Of a DNA stretch of 64,000 bases, positions 9,162-18,096 are shown piece after piece. The stretch lies in the NCBI RefSeq assembly GCF_900094585.1, contig NZ_FMAG01000003.1:372001-436000 (forward strand), read 5' to 3'. This stretch comes from Martinezella multihospitum. Lineage in GTDB: Bacteria; Pseudomonadota; Alphaproteobacteria; Rhizobiales; Rhizobiaceae. Under the pieces are notes generated by a model. The model was not told where the DNA came from and ran no database searches. It saw nothing but the letters and a program-made list of their open reading frames with translations. How positions within the stretch are numbered: the stretch's first letter is position 1; every line of letters begins with the position of its first letter. The position numbers were made by a program, and so were the translations under genes.

Positions 9162-9476
9162 ATGATAGAGAATGAGATATTCCGGGCCTTGGCCGATCCG
9201 ACCCGCCGCGCCATCTTCGAGAAGCTGGCTGCGGGCAGCATGAATGCCAGCACCCTGCGCGAAGGAATGGAGATCAGCCAGCCGGCGATGTCCCAGCATC
9301 TGGGCGTCCTGCGCAGCGCGGGACTGGTTAGGGAAGAACGACAGGGGCGTTTCGTGAATTACGAGGTCGATCCGGAGGGGCTCACCCTCATCGCCCAATG
9401 GCTGGCGAAATACCGCGCCTACTGGCCTGCCCGCATCGAAGCTCTCAAGGTCTTGCTGAAGGATATGGACCAATGA
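9162..9476 (+). CDS. ArsR family winged-helix regulator
   Basis: A 104-residue protein starting MIENEIFRALADPTRRAIFEKL, the standard opening of ArsR regulators of the SRPBCC-associated group. The recognition helix region is SQPAMSQHLGVLRSAGLV. No metal-binding Cys cluster is seen, so it is not a metal sensor of the classic type. It overlaps the next gene by four bases (ATGA); the pair ArsR plus SRPBCC is a common two-gene unit in rhizobia. In this copy the partner is frameshifted. Confidence 0.88.
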   Translation: MIENEIFRALADPTRRAIFEKLAAGSMNASTLREGMEISQPAMSQHLGVLRSAGLVREERQGRFVNYEVDPEGLTLIAQWLAKYRAYWPARIEALKVLLKDMDQ

Positions 9477-9831
9477 ACGATCCGAAGATCCCTGCGCGGA
9501 AAAGGGCCGTCGAACTAGAATACGAGCTCAGCGAACCGCCGCAAAAAGTCTGGCGCGCCATCAGCATCCCGAGCTTCGGGAAAACTGGCTGCCAAAGGAA
9601 GCTTTGGCCGAACCCGAGGCAATATCGGTCACGCCGGGCGAAGAGGTCCGCTACAGGCTGCGGGACGACGCGCCGCCCTTCCTCGAAAGCAACGTGACCT
9701 TCAGGATCACCCCGAATGCAAACGGCGGCACGAGCTTGCGGATCATTCACGAGCTTGACGATACGCGGCTTCGTGAGACTGAAAGGGCTGCGGCAAATAA
9801 CAACGGCCTGACCGTCATGCGCGCCGCCTGA
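9473..9831 (+). pseudogene. SRPBCC (AHSA1-type) protein gene with a frameshift
   Basis: The frame beginning at 9473 (MNDPKIPARKRAVELEYELS, then PPQKVWRAISIP) is the normal start of an AHSA1-like SRPBCC protein. At about 9569-9571 the homologous reading jumps to another frame, which continues ELRENWLPKEALAEPEAI and then NVTFRITPNANGGT up to the stop at 9829-9831. One missing base near CATCCCGAGC explains this. In the original frame the text after IP turns into low-complexity Arg/Ser-rich sequence. Either the gene is broken or the sequence has a single-base error here. Confidence 0.8.
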
Positions 9832-9875
9832 CACGCTAGATCGATCAACAATTTCAAGAACATTGGAGTTCGCCG

Positions 9876-10499
9876 ATGCGCGAAGCGATGCAACTCGTCC
9901 CTATGGTCGTGGAACAATCCAGCAGAGGAGAGCGGTCTTTCGACATCTATTCCCGCCTGCTGCGCGAGAGAATCATCTTCCTGAATGGCGAGGTGAACGA
10001 TGACGTCTCGGCCCTCGTCTGCGCACAACTACTGTTTCTTGAGGCCGAAAATCCCAAGAGACCGATCCATCTCTATATCAACTCCCCTGGTGGCGTGGTG
10101 ACCAGTGGTCTCGCGATGTACGACACCATGCGCTACATTCGTGCGCCGGTGTATACGCTGTGCATGGGCACGGCCCGTTCCATGGGTTCGTTCCTCTTGA
10201 TGTCGGGCCAGCCGGGTGAACGCACCGCACTTCCAAATGCCAGCATCCATATTCACCAGCCATTGGGCGGTTTCCAGGGGCAGGCATCCGACATCTTTAT
10301 CCACGCTGAAGAAATGAGACGAACAAAGCATCGCATGACGCGGCTCTATGCCGAGCATTGCGGCCGCGCCTACGAGGAGTTCGAACGCGCCATGGACCGC
10401 GACCATTTCATGACGGCGGAGGAGGCTTTGGAATGGGGCCTGATCGATCGCATCCTACACGTCCGCGAGGATGATCAGCCTCTGGGCTTGACGGATTGA
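9876..10499 (+). CDS. clpP: ATP-dependent Clp protease proteolytic subunit (ClpP paralogue)
   Basis: A 207-residue ClpP. The catalytic triad is present: Ser102 in GTARSMGSF, His127 in HIHQPLGG and Asp176 in MDRDHF. The motif around Ser is TARSM rather than the usual AASM, and the gene is not next to clpX, so this is probably one of the extra ClpP copies found in rhizobia and not the housekeeping copy. It stands alone, convergent with xylR. It would assemble into a cytoplasmic tetradecamer serving ClpA or ClpX. Confidence 0.9.
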   Translation: MREAMQLVPMVVEQSSRGERSFDIYSRLLRERIIFLNGEVNDDVSALVCAQLLFLEAENPKRPIHLYINSPGGVVTSGLAMYDTMRYIRAPVYTLCMGTARSMGSFLLMSGQPGERTALPNASIHIHQPLGGFQGQASDIFIHAEEMRRTKHRMTRLYAEHCGRAYEEFERAMDRDHFMTAEEALEWGLIDRILHVREDDQPLGLTD

Positions 10500-10554
10500 T
10501 CGAGCTGGCGAAGCAGCGGTCAGGCACATGCCCACGTCCTGCCTTTATCGCTTC

Positions 10555-11802
10555 TCAACCCGCCTGATCGCGCAGCTCCACAACCGAAGCTCCCCTCTTC
10601 ACGATATCATTGTCGATGATCGAGAATGCGCGGTTCAGATGTCCTTCGAAGACGAGCGTCGGCTCGTCGACGATAACGCGCAGCTCCGGCATGCCCTCCA
10701 TGCGCACGACATGCGATTCCGCCAAGCCTTCGATTATGCCCTCGATCAGCAGATCATAGTAGCGTACGCCCGGCCCCGTGATGACGATCGGCATCCGCTC
10801 GTGCAGGCTCAAGACACGCGAAAGGCCATTGCCGAGCGCCAGGCCGGCCTGGCGAAAGGCCAGCACGTTGCGGCGCCCGCCGTGACGCGCGCTCGCGGCG
10901 ATCTTGTCGAGCTCGGCGATCGGAACGAACTTCGCCGGGATCGTGTCGAGCGGCACATCGAAGGCCGTGCGCAGCATGGCGTAGAAACCGGCATAGGCCT
11001 CGATGCATCCGCGCGCGCCGCAGCGACAAAGGCCCCCGCCCGGCACATGCATCATATGCCCGAAATTCGGCGCCGATATCTGATGATTGCCTTCATGGTC
11101 ACGGCGCACGATGCCAAGCCCGATGCTGTGGCCGAGTGACAGCGCCGCCATTGCGCGGAAATCGCCGCGCGTATCGATTTCTTCCTGCCGCCCAAGTGCC
11201 GCGGCCACCAGAAGGGTCTCGTTGCCGAGAATGACCTGCGCCGACCATTCGTCGCGAAGTACGGCGGCGAAATCGATTTCCTCACGCCCGAAGATCGGCG
11301 ACCATCGCAGCACCGGCTCCGAAGCATCGACGAGCCCCTTGCTGCTGATCGAGATCATCAGCACCTTGTCGCGCGGCAACTGCGAGCGGGTGACGATCCG
11401 GTTCAGGGCATCGCGCAATCCGGCCACGAAGTGCTCGACACCCGTGGCGTTCTGCTGCCTGTCTTCGGTAAAGCGGTCGATCAGCCGACCGGTATAATCG
11501 ACGAGCGAATATTGCACGGCATCCGACGAAATGACGACGACGATCAGATAGCCGCAATCGCGCCGCTGCGAAAACAGGACACGCGGCCTCCCGCGGCCGC
11601 TGGCAGCCTGCTGTTCCGCCTTTTCGATGATCTGCGCCCGCTCCAGATCCGCCGTGATGACGGATACGGTCGCGGAGGAGAGCTTTGTGAAATCAGAAAG
11701 CTCGGTATGGGCAAGCGGGCCGTGCCGACGCAGCGCCGACAAGACCAAAGCGCTGTTCTTTTGACGGACCAATTCGGTGCTCGATTTGGCCAGCATCGGC
11801 AA
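10555..11802 (-). CDS. xylR: ROK family repressor of the xylose operon
   Basis: A 415-residue protein with an N-terminal winged helix (residues about 15-75: LSALRRHGPLAHTELSDFT and then SSATVSVITADLERA) and a ROK domain. The ROK zinc motif is intact as C-x-C-x4-C in GGGLCRCGARGCIEAY. It is divergent from xylF with a perfect inverted repeat between them, so it is most likely the xylose-responsive repressor. ROK repressors bind the sugar in the kinase-like domain, but no sugar kinase activity is expected here. A start two residues downstream (MLAKSS) is equally possible. Confidence 0.87.
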   Translation of the reverse strand: MPMLAKSSTELVRQKNSALVLSALRRHGPLAHTELSDFTKLSSATVSVITADLERAQIIEKAEQQAASGRGRPRVLFSQRRDCGYLIVVVISSDAVQYSLVDYTGRLIDRFTEDRQQNATGVEHFVAGLRDALNRIVTRSQLPRDKVLMISISSKGLVDASEPVLRWSPIFGREEIDFAAVLRDEWSAQVILGNETLLVAAALGRQEEIDTRGDFRAMAALSLGHSIGLGIVRRDHEGNHQISAPNFGHMMHVPGGGLCRCGARGCIEAYAGFYAMLRTAFDVPLDTIPAKFVPIAELDKIAASARHGGRRNVLAFRQAGLALGNGLSRVLSLHERMPIVITGPGVRYYDLLIEGIIEGLAESHVVRMEGMPELRVIVDEPTLVFEGHLNRAFSIIDNDIVKRGASVVELRDQAG

Positions 11803-11911
11803 ACTCCCTGCTCATTCAACCTCCTCCTCCGCAGCCTTGATAGCTTTTTCGGACGACCGATGAAACCTCGCAGTGCGGGTGTTGACAGCTGAAAAAATCT
11901 CTGACACTAAA

Positions 11912-11930
11912 TTTCTCGACTGTCGAGAAA
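11912..11930. promoter_or_regulatory. Palindromic operator in front of xylF
   Basis: TTTCTCGAC-T-GTCGAGAAA is a perfect inverted repeat with 9-base arms and a one-base centre, about 88 bases upstream of xylF and 110 from xylR. Its place between the two divergent genes makes it the expected binding site of the ROK regulator. Confidence 0.7.
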
Positions 11931-12017
11931 AAAGTCCAAAGCTTTTCTTGTCAGCATTTTCGCCGCGGCCGACGGGAGTTCAGGATACGTGCGGTCGCAT
12001 TCAATCGGGAGGATCAC

Positions 12018-13058
12018 ATGAAAGCTTTCATCAAGCTGGCTGCGGGCGCGGCCATCGTTTTGACCATGCAGACGGCTGCCTTCGCCAAGGATCTCGTCGT
12101 CGGCGTTTCCTGGTCGAACTTCCAGGAAGAACGTTGGAAGACGGATGAAGCAGCCATCAAGAAGGCGCTCGCAGCTGCCGGCGCCAAATACATTTCCGCC
12201 GACGCACAGTCGTCCGCTTCCAAGCAGCTGACCGACGTCGAGTCGCTGATTTCGCAGGGTGCCAATGCCCTCATCATTCTCGCACAGGATTCCGACGCCA
12301 TCGGCCCGGCCGTTGAAAAGGCTGCGGACGAAGGCATTCCGGTTGTCGGCTACGACCGCTTGATCGAAAATCCGGCCGCCTTCTACATCACCTTCGACAA
12401 CAAGGAAGTGGGCCGCATGCAGGCTCGCGAAGTGCTGAAGGCAAAGCCGCAAGGCAACTACGTCTTCATCAAGGGCTCGTCGTCCGACCCGAACGCCGAC
12501 TTCCTCTTCTCCGGCCAGATCGAAGTGCTGAAGTCCGCGATCGACGCCGGCAAGATCAAGAACGTTGGCGAAGCCTACACGGACGGCTGGCTGCCGCAGA
12601 ACGCACAGCGCAACATGGAGCAGTTCCTGACCGCCAACAACAACAAGGTTGATGCGGTCGTCGCCTCCAACGACGGCACCGCCGGCGGTGCAGTCGCTGC
12701 TCTCGACGCCCAGGGCCTCGCAGGCTCCGTCCCGGTTTCCGGCCAGGATGCCGACAAGGCTGCCCTGAACCGCATCGCGCTCGGCACGCAGACCGTTTCG
12801 GTCTGGAAGGACTCGCGTGAACTCGGCAAGCGCGCCGCCGAAATCGCCCTCGCTCTTGCCGGCGGCAAGACCCAGGACCAGATCGAGGGCGTTCAGACCT
12901 TCAACGGCGGCCCGAAGCACGTCGCCATGAAGTCGGTCTTCCTGACCCCGATCCCGATCACCAAGGACAACCTCAACGTCGTCATCGACGCTGGCTGGAT
13001 CACCAAGGCTGAAGCCTGCCAGGGCGTCAAGGCCGGCAGCGTCGCTGCCTGCAAGTAA
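12018..13058 (+). CDS. xylF: D-xylose ABC transporter, periplasmic binding protein XylF
   Basis: A 346-residue binding protein. A signal peptide ([23 protein letters not shown]) is followed by [20 protein letters not shown], the start of XylF-type proteins, and the hinge text [21 protein letters not shown] is typical of xylose binders. An SD-like GGGAGG precedes the ATG. It heads the xylFHG operon and is followed by a hairpin before xylH. The partners and the ROK regulator support D-xylose as ligand. Confidence 0.93.
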   Translation: MKAFIKLAAGAAIVLTMQTAAFAKDLVVGVSWSNFQEERWKTDEAAIKKALAAAGAKYISADAQSSASKQLTDVESLISQGANALIILAQDSDAIGPAVEKAADEGIPVVGYDRLIENPAAFYITFDNKEVGRMQAREVLKAKPQGNYVFIKGSSSDPNADFLFSGQIEVLKSAIDAGKIKNVGEAYTDGWLPQNAQRNMEQFLTANNNKVDAVVASNDGTAGGAVAALDAQGLAGSVPVSGQDADKAALNRIALGTQTVSVWKDSRELGKRAAEIALALAGGKTQDQIEGVQTFNGGPKHVAMKSVFLTPIPITKDNLNVVIDAGWITKAEACQGVKAGSVAACK

Positions 13059-13093
13059 GCACCCGGCTTGACGGGTTGACCCGAAGATAATGC

Positions 13094-13126
13094 CGACGCC
13101 GCAAGGGGCTTTCCGTTGCGGCGTCG
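13094..13126 (+). other. Hairpin between xylF and xylH
   Basis: CGACGCCGCAA and TTGCGGCGTCG form a perfect 11-bp stem with an 11-base loop, 35 bases after the xylF stop. No T-run follows, so it is better read as a 3' stabiliser that raises XylF levels than as a full terminator. The rest of the 291-base gap holds no convincing gene. Confidence 0.6.
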
Positions 13127-13349
13127 AATGCGGATAAGAGGCCCGCAACTCCACCCAGAACGGGGTGAAGGCTTCCCGCATGTGTTGCGTCATCGCATAT
13201 CCGATCGGCCTGCCGGATGGCGGTCGTGGAACCGGGAGAAACCGGATGGGCGAGCGATGACGTCTATTGTGACCAGCGCGGATACTGCCCAGCGATCAAG
13301 AAAGAGCATTCGCGGGCCTGCGCCCAACAAGTGGGAGAACGGCAAAGCG

Positions 13350-14663
13350 ATGGCCGACATGACACATTCCACAACATCGAGCGGTCCGCGCAAGGCAGAA
13401 GAAGGGGCGTTCACGCGCTTCCTGCGCGCCACCGAAATCGATACGCGCCTGCTTGGCATGATCGGCGCGCTGCTGATCATCTGGATCGGCTTCGACGTCT
13501 ATACCGGCGGCCTCTTCCTGACCCCCAGAAACCTCTGGAACCTTTCCGTTCAGACCTGCGAGATCGCCGTGCTGGCAACCGGCATGGTGCTCGTCATCGT
13601 CACGCGCAACATCGACCTTTCCGTCGGCTCGCTCCTCGGCTTCGTTGCCATGATCATGGGTGTCATCCAGGCGAAATACCTGCCCGCCTATCTCGGCTTC
13701 GACAGTTCCTGGACCTGGGTCATCACGCTGATCTGCGGCCTCGCCGTCGGCACGCTGCTCGGTACCTTTCAGGGCGTCATCATCGCTTTCCTGAATGTCC
13801 CCTCCTTCATCGTCACCCTCGGCGGCCTTCTCGCCTGGCGCGGCCTTGCCTGGTACGTCACCAGCGGCCAGACGGTCGCTCCGCTCGACGCCACCTTCCG
13901 CATCATGGGCGGCGGCGCCGAAGGCTCGATCGGCGCGACATGGAGCTGGATCCTCGGCGTGCTCGCCTGCGTCTTCATCGTGCTCGGCATCATCGGCGGA
14001 CGTCATCAGCGCAAGCGCTTCAACTTCCCGCGCCGGCCGCTCTGGGCGGAATATTTCCTCGCCATCCTCGGCTCCGCCCTCGTGCTCATCACGATCTACG
14101 TCTTCAACATCTATTACTGGCCTGTCGGCATCGCGAAGAAATACGCGACCGAGCACAACATCCCCTGGCCGGAAACCGGGCTCGATATCCCCTACGGCAT
14201 CGCCGTTCCCGTGCTGATCGCCGTCGGCATCGGCATCATCATGACCTTCATCGCCACCCGCCTGCGCTTCGGCCGCTATGTCTTCGCGATCGGCGGCAAT
14301 CCGGAAGCCGCCGAACTCGCCGGCATCAAGACCCGCTGGGTGACGGTGCGTATCTTCGCGCTGATGGGCTTGCTTGCGGCGGTCGCCGCGGCGATCTCCA
14401 CCGCCCGCCTGAACGCCGCCGCCAATTCGCAAGGGACGACCTACGAACTCTTCACCATCGCTGCGGCCGTCATCGGCGGCACGTCGCTTGCCGGCGGCAG
14501 CGGCACCATCGCCGGCGCCATGCTCGGCGCCCTGGTCATGCAGTCGCTGCAATCGGGCATGGGGCTCGCCAATGTCGACACGCCGATCCAGAACGTCGTC
14601 GTCGGCGTCGTGCTCGTCATCGCCGTCTGGCTCGACATCGTCTACCGCTCGCGCGCCAAGTAA
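13350..14663 (+). CDS. xylH: D-xylose ABC transporter permease XylH
   Basis: From the ATG at 13350 (MADMTHSTTSSG) the protein has 437 residues and about ten to twelve membrane spans. Family motifs include VTRNIDLSVGSLLGF and VIGGTSLAGGSG. The insertion between the two halves (residues about 210-265, with HQRKRFNFPRRP) is typical of XylH as opposed to RbsC. Longer in-frame starts extend into the leader and are not supported by a ribosome binding site. It is separated from xylG by 15 bases and forms the inner-membrane channel. Confidence 0.92.
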   Translation: MADMTHSTTSSGPRKAEEGAFTRFLRATEIDTRLLGMIGALLIIWIGFDVYTGGLFLTPRNLWNLSVQTCEIAVLATGMVLVIVTRNIDLSVGSLLGFVAMIMGVIQAKYLPAYLGFDSSWTWVITLICGLAVGTLLGTFQGVIIAFLNVPSFIVTLGGLLAWRGLAWYVTSGQTVAPLDATFRIMGGGAEGSIGATWSWILGVLACVFIVLGIIGGRHQRKRFNFPRRPLWAEYFLAILGSALVLITIYVFNIYYWPVGIAKKYATEHNIPWPETGLDIPYGIAVPVLIAVGIGIIMTFIATRLRFGRYVFAIGGNPEAAELAGIKTRWVTVRIFALMGLLAAVAAAISTARLNAAANSQGTTYELFTIAAAVIGGTSLAGGSGTIAGAMLGALVMQSLQSGMGLANVDTPIQNVVVGVVLVIAVWLDIVYRSRAK

Positions 14664-14678
14664 AAGGAATTCTGAACC

Positions 14679-15461
14679 ATGACGGATCAAACCACTCCGC
14701 TTGTGGAAATGAAGAACATTTCCATCTCCTTCGGCGGCATCCACGCGGTCGACAATGCCTCGGTCGATCTCTACCCCGGCGAAGTCGTAGCGCTCCTCGG
14801 CCATAACGGCGCCGGCAAGTCGACGCTGATCAAGATCCTCTCCGGCGCCTACAAGCGCGACAGCGGCGATATCCTGATCAACGGCGAGCCTGCCGATATC
14901 CGCAGCCCGCGCGACGCCAAGAAATACGGCATCGAGACGATCTACCAGACGCTCGCCGTCGCAGACAATGTCGACGCGGCCGCCAACCTCTATCTCGGCC
15001 GCGAGCTGCAGACCCGCTGGGGCACGCTCGACGACGTCGCAATGGAAGCCAAGGCCCGCGAAGTGATGGGGCGCCTCAACCCCAACTTCAAGCGCTTCAA
15101 GGAGCCGGTGAAGGCGCTCTCCGGCGGCCAGCGCCAGTCGGTCGCGATCGCCCGTGCCATTCTCTTCGATGCCCGCATCCTGATCATGGACGAGCCGACC
15201 GCGGCGCTCGGCCCGCAGGAGACGGCGCAGGTCGGCGAGCTCATCAAGCAGCTGAAGAAGGAAGGCATCGGCATCTTCCTGATCAGCCACGACATCCACG
15301 ACGTCTTCGACCTCGCCGACCGCGTTTCGGTCATGAAGAACGGCCAGGTCGTCGGCCACGCCCGCACCGAAGACGTCACCAAGGACGAGGTGCTGGGCAT
15401 GATCATCCTCGGCAAGGTGCCGCCAAAGGCCACCCCCGGCCCCGGCGCGATGAAGGAATGA
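14679..15461 (+). CDS. xylG: D-xylose ABC transporter ATP-binding protein XylG (single-domain form)
   Basis: A 260-residue ATPase with Walker [10 protein letters not shown], signature LSGGQRQSV, Walker [13 protein letters not shown] and the switch His in LISHD. E. coli XylG carries two ATPase domains (about 510 residues), while rhizobial operons commonly have this one-domain version, which must act as a homodimer. It is the last gene of the xylose operon and is followed by a GC-rich hairpin. Confidence 0.92.
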   Translation: MTDQTTPLVEMKNISISFGGIHAVDNASVDLYPGEVVALLGHNGAGKSTLIKILSGAYKRDSGDILINGEPADIRSPRDAKKYGIETIYQTLAVADNVDAAANLYLGRELQTRWGTLDDVAMEAKAREVMGRLNPNFKRFKEPVKALSGGQRQSVAIARAILFDARILIMDEPTAALGPQETAQVGELIKQLKKEGIGIFLISHDIHDVFDLADRVSVMKNGQVVGHARTEDVTKDEVLGMIILGKVPPKATPGPGAMKE

Positions 15462-15482
15462 GCCGATACCGCCCATGACAAC

Positions 15483-15510
15483 AAGGCCGCGCGCCCAAAG
15501 CCGCGGCCTT
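15483..15510 (+). terminator. GC-rich hairpin after xylG
   Basis: AAGGCCGCG and CGCGGCCTT form a 9-bp stem 22 bases after the xylG stop. There is no clear T-run after it, so termination is likely but may depend on other factors. Confidence 0.5.
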
Positions 15511-15621
15511 ACCGCACCAAAACGTCCGATCTCACGCTTTCCTGAATTTTCCTGATTGAAGCCAAGCGCTTCCTAGGCTAAGAACCAGCCATCGGACAGG
15601 CGATTCAGGTCGTCACGGCAT

Positions 15622-15695
15622 GCACCCGTAGCTCAGCTGGATAGAGTGTTGGATTCCGATTCCAAAGGTCACAGGTTCGAATCCTGTCGGGTGCG
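15622..15695 (+). tRNA. tRNA-Arg (anticodon CCG)
   Basis: The cloverleaf can be drawn by eye: acceptor arms GCACCCG/CGGGTGC, D-arm from GCTCAGCTGG, anticodon stem TTGGA/TCCAA around the loop TTCCGAT (anticodon CCG), and T-arm ACAGGTTCGAATCCTGT. CCA is not encoded. It is followed at once by an integrase fragment, so its 3' end is a likely historic attachment site. Confidence 0.95.
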
Positions 15696-15801
15696 GTTCC
15701 GTTTTCCTAATGCATAGAAAGCTCAAAACATCTAAGCTTCCAAGACCTTAGCAATAGCCCGCTACTTCGCATGGCTAGAGCACAAGGGTTGGACACATTC
15801 G

Positions 15802-16260
15802 ATGGCAGGACTGAGTTTCATGCAGTGCAGACCATCCGGTATCTACGAGTTTCGCAGACGACTTCCGCAGGCACTTGCCGGCAAGCCGGCTCCGGAGCAC
15901 GTCAAAAGACAGCTCTCCGAGTTGATCAATCCGGCCACCGGAAACTTCAAGCAGTACCTTTCTGTCTCGCTCCGTACGAATGACCAAAAGCTAGCCAAAC
16001 GCCGAGACCTAGACGAGGCCCGCCGTGTGACTGATCTTTTCGATTGGGGTCTCAAGCTTGTGCAAAATGGGCAGCCCCCTGCCGCAACCACCCGCTCAGA
16101 AAACCTGATGCCCTCCCCTGAGGAAATCGAAGCGCACTTCCTTCATGCTCTGCTCGAAGCTGACGAGAAGGAACGCAACGAGGGCGACATTAGACGCTAT
16201 CTTCAGACTAGAGCGGAACGCTCGCAGTGGCCCGACCTGGATGACGCTCGGATAACCTGA
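15802..16260 (+). pseudogene. Truncated tyrosine-type integrase (N-terminal part only)
   Basis: A 152-residue frame. The opening RPSGIYEFRRRLPQALAG and then YLSVSLRTNDQKLAKRRDL match the N-terminal arm-binding region of rhizobial and phage tyrosine integrases (DUF6538-like: a short beta hairpin with R-x-R-x-P, then S-L-x-T-x-D-x3-A). The core-binding and catalytic domains, which should supply about 250 more residues with R-H-x-x-R-Y, are absent after the stop. It sits about 105 bases past the tRNA-Arg gene, the classic place for an integrase. The gene is therefore read as a decayed remnant. Confidence 0.72.
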
Positions 16261-16276
16261 TCTGGTCCCTAGCCTC

Positions 16277-16672
16277 CTACGGACAGCGAAAAAGCAGCAG
16301 GAAGAACACACCGGGAAACAGCATCATGGGGAACAACACGGCATTCGAGATGTATGGCAAGAGGCGTGTGCGCTTTGGCTTTTTCCGGCTTCTAGGCTTC
16401 TGAAGGGGACCATAAGGGCCTTCCCCGATTGATTGGAAATAATAGTAGCCGACCACCATATGCAGCAACAGAGCAATGGCGGTAATCGATAGCAACACAA
16501 CTGTATAGGCCCATGGGTTTGCAGAGCATTCGACTTGCCTGTCACCAATGTTCAGACCGGTAGCCATCCAAACGATTCCCGCAACTGGAAGATAGGCAAT
16601 CAGGTAGATGACCCCGAGGTAGGCGGCGGCACCCTTGCCTGTCGGATCACTGGGTAACTTCATGGCTGGCAC
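16277..16672 (-). CDS. Hypothetical membrane protein
   Basis: A 131-residue protein with three hydrophobic stretches: YLGVIYLIAYLPVAGIVWMA, WAYTVVLLSITAIALLLHMV and LFPMMLFPGVFFLLLF. A basic loop (KPRSRKKPKRTR) precedes the last one. No family is recognised. It ends 17 bases after the integrase fragment on the opposite strand, in a region of lower GC than the surroundings, and is probably cargo of the decayed element. Confidence 0.6.
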   Translation of the reverse strand: MPAMKLPSDPTGKGAAAYLGVIYLIAYLPVAGIVWMATGLNIGDRQVECSANPWAYTVVLLSITAIALLLHMVVGYYYFQSIGEGPYGPLQKPRSRKKPKRTRLLPYISNAVLFPMMLFPGVFFLLLFRCP

Positions 16673-16765
16673 ATTCTGTTGAGCGACTTGGCTTTCTAGT
16701 TGATCGCCTTTGGGTTGATGTCACTAGATGTGAGCGCTCGTCGCCCTCTCCGCAAGAGGTGCTCC

Positions 16766-17392
16766 ATGGCATTCTTTGTGCTCCCGGAAAGTGAGCCCTT
16801 TGGCTATTGCCTTAGACCCCATCTCCTCATCCGTGAAGTAGCTATTGGGTTAGCTATCCGGCTAGGCATTGGGGTAAACGTTAGACCGAAGATACGTGCC
16901 CTTCTGAATGGAAATCGAGACTTCCAAGCACTTCTAAAAGCCGCGACCAAAGGGCCACAAAATACGCCGTCGAACACCAATAGCCGTTCGGACCTTGTCA
17001 ATAAATTGAATGCTCTCCGCATTTACATTTCGGAACTCGAACGAGAGGTCATCAGTTCTGAGCGCAACGTTGGCGTCGGACATAACAATCCTCCGGAACT
17101 TTTAGCGAACGGCGAGCTGCACCGGAGCGAGTTCGAACAGGTCCGGCAAGATATTCAAGCAATTGAAGAAGAAGTTGGCAAAGAGGAGCCAAACACAGAA
17201 GCCGTAAATCGGCATATAAATAGTCTTATGAAAATTGGCCTAAAGGTCGCACTTTGGGTCGGAGAACGTGTAACCAAATTTACTGACGCCAGCCTCACAG
17301 TGTTGGCACCTATTGTAGTGGCTAAAGCTACAGGCCTTGCTCCCGTTTTATTCGATGCAGTCGCGGCCGCATCAAGGTTTTTCATAAATTGA
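16766..17392 (+). CDS. Hypothetical protein with an HNNPPE motif
   Basis: The ATG at 16766, preceded by AGAGG at good spacing, gives 208 residues. The middle carries VGVGHNNPPELL, a short motif met in many uncharacterised rhizobial plasmid and phage proteins; it is flanked by charged, probably coiled-coil helices (NALRIYISELEREVISSE and QDIQAIEEEVGKEE). The C-terminal 50 residues are hydrophobic (LTVLAPIVVAKATGLAPVLF) and could insert in a membrane. The gene is AT-richer than its chromosomal neighbours, which suggests transfer. Function is unknown. Confidence 0.62.
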   Translation: MAFFVLPESEPFGYCLRPHLLIREVAIGLAIRLGIGVNVRPKIRALLNGNRDFQALLKAATKGPQNTPSNTNSRSDLVNKLNALRIYISELEREVISSERNVGVGHNNPPELLANGELHRSEFEQVRQDIQAIEEEVGKEEPNTEAVNRHINSLMKIGLKVALWVGERVTKFTDASLTVLAPIVVAKATGLAPVLFDAVAAASRFFIN

Positions 17393-17415
17393 GATAGAGA
17401 AGCATGGATCACGCG

Positions 17416-17439
17416 CCGGCAGGAGAGATCTCCCGCCGG
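17416..17439. terminator. Hairpin at the right border of the AT-rich segment
   Basis: CCGGC-A-GGAGA and TCTCC-C-GCCGG form an 11-bp stem with one mismatch, between convergent genes ending at 17392 and 17485. No T-run follows. Confidence 0.4.
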
Positions 17440-17484
17440 GCCGATGTTCTGCCTTTACGAGCTGGTTAGCCTTGTACCACCGGC

Positions 17485-17796
17485 TTAGTGGTTCTTGTTC
17501 GGGCCCTTGCCGGTGGTGAAGCTGCAGGTCTTGATCTTGCAGCTGGGATCGTCACTCGTTGGAACGCTGGCGCTGGCCATTGAACCCTGTCCGAGGCACG
17601 CCATCGAATTCGAGACGGTGCGGTTGTACATCATCATGCCGGGATGATGAGACGGGTACCTCAGCACGATCGAGCCTTCCTGTGCCATCTTCTCATGCAC
17701 GGCTGCACAGGTCATCGACTTGGAATTATAGGCCGACATGGCCATTGCGTTGGTGGACATCAGTCCGATTGCCGCAAGTATGATAATCGTCTTCAT
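17485..17796 (-). CDS. Small secreted protein, hypothetical
   Basis: A 103-residue protein with a signal peptide (MKTIIILAAIGLMSTNAMA) followed by a Cys-containing mature part (four Cys: SMTCAAV, MACLGQ, SCKIKTC). The sequence is rich in Met and Ser. Paired cysteines fit a disulphide-bonded periplasmic protein. Small exported proteins of this sort are common in rhizobia, and none with a known role is recognised here. Confidence 0.68.
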   Translation of the reverse strand: MKTIIILAAIGLMSTNAMAMSAYNSKSMTCAAVHEKMAQEGSIVLRYPSHHPGMMMYNRTVSNSMACLGQGSMASASVPTSDDPSCKIKTCSFTTGKGPNKNH

Positions 17797-18096
17797 GGGG
17801 CTTCCTTTGGTGGCACCAAATAGCGTTAGAAAGGATGAGATATCCCTTCATTAGCTTTACATTTATGACAGTGAGCCGACTTCCCTTTGTCAGCTGTATG
17901 GGTCGCGATCGTGAACGATCGCTCGGCAAGCTCGTGGTTCAGATACGCTCGAGCTGAAAGCCGCTTCGCCTTGCATCATGCCGATTGGCAGCATGCTGGC
18001 GACTAGGTTTTCCAATCACCTCGGAGTGAGGCAAGCAGGGCCTGATGCGAATACCAGGCCCCATTTCGGATGAAGGTCAAGCCAAGTCGACCGACC
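17797..18096. other. Intergenic region between porin and small secreted protein
   Basis: No coding frame is supported. Two hairpins are visible: GCGATCG-TGAA-CGATCGC at 17905-17922 and GGGCCTG/CAGGCCC at 18038-18061. The second lies 35 bases downstream of the porin stop on the porin's strand and is the likely end of that transcript, although it lacks a T-run. Confidence 0.5.

Noticed and set aside
13217..14806. A 529-residue frame overlapping xylH on the same strand
   Set aside because: Arg/His-rich composition typical of an out-of-frame reading of GC-rich DNA; XylH in the other frame is unambiguous.
13296..15476. A 726-residue open frame antisense to xylH and xylG
   Set aside because: Sequence is His/Asp/Glu/Arg-rich shadow coding with no family features; the xylose transporter genes on the plus strand explain the codon bias.
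15696..17500. A direct repeat of the tRNA-Arg 3' end as second attachment site
   Set aside because: Read through by eye to about 18 kb; no convincing copy of the T-arm or acceptor end was found.
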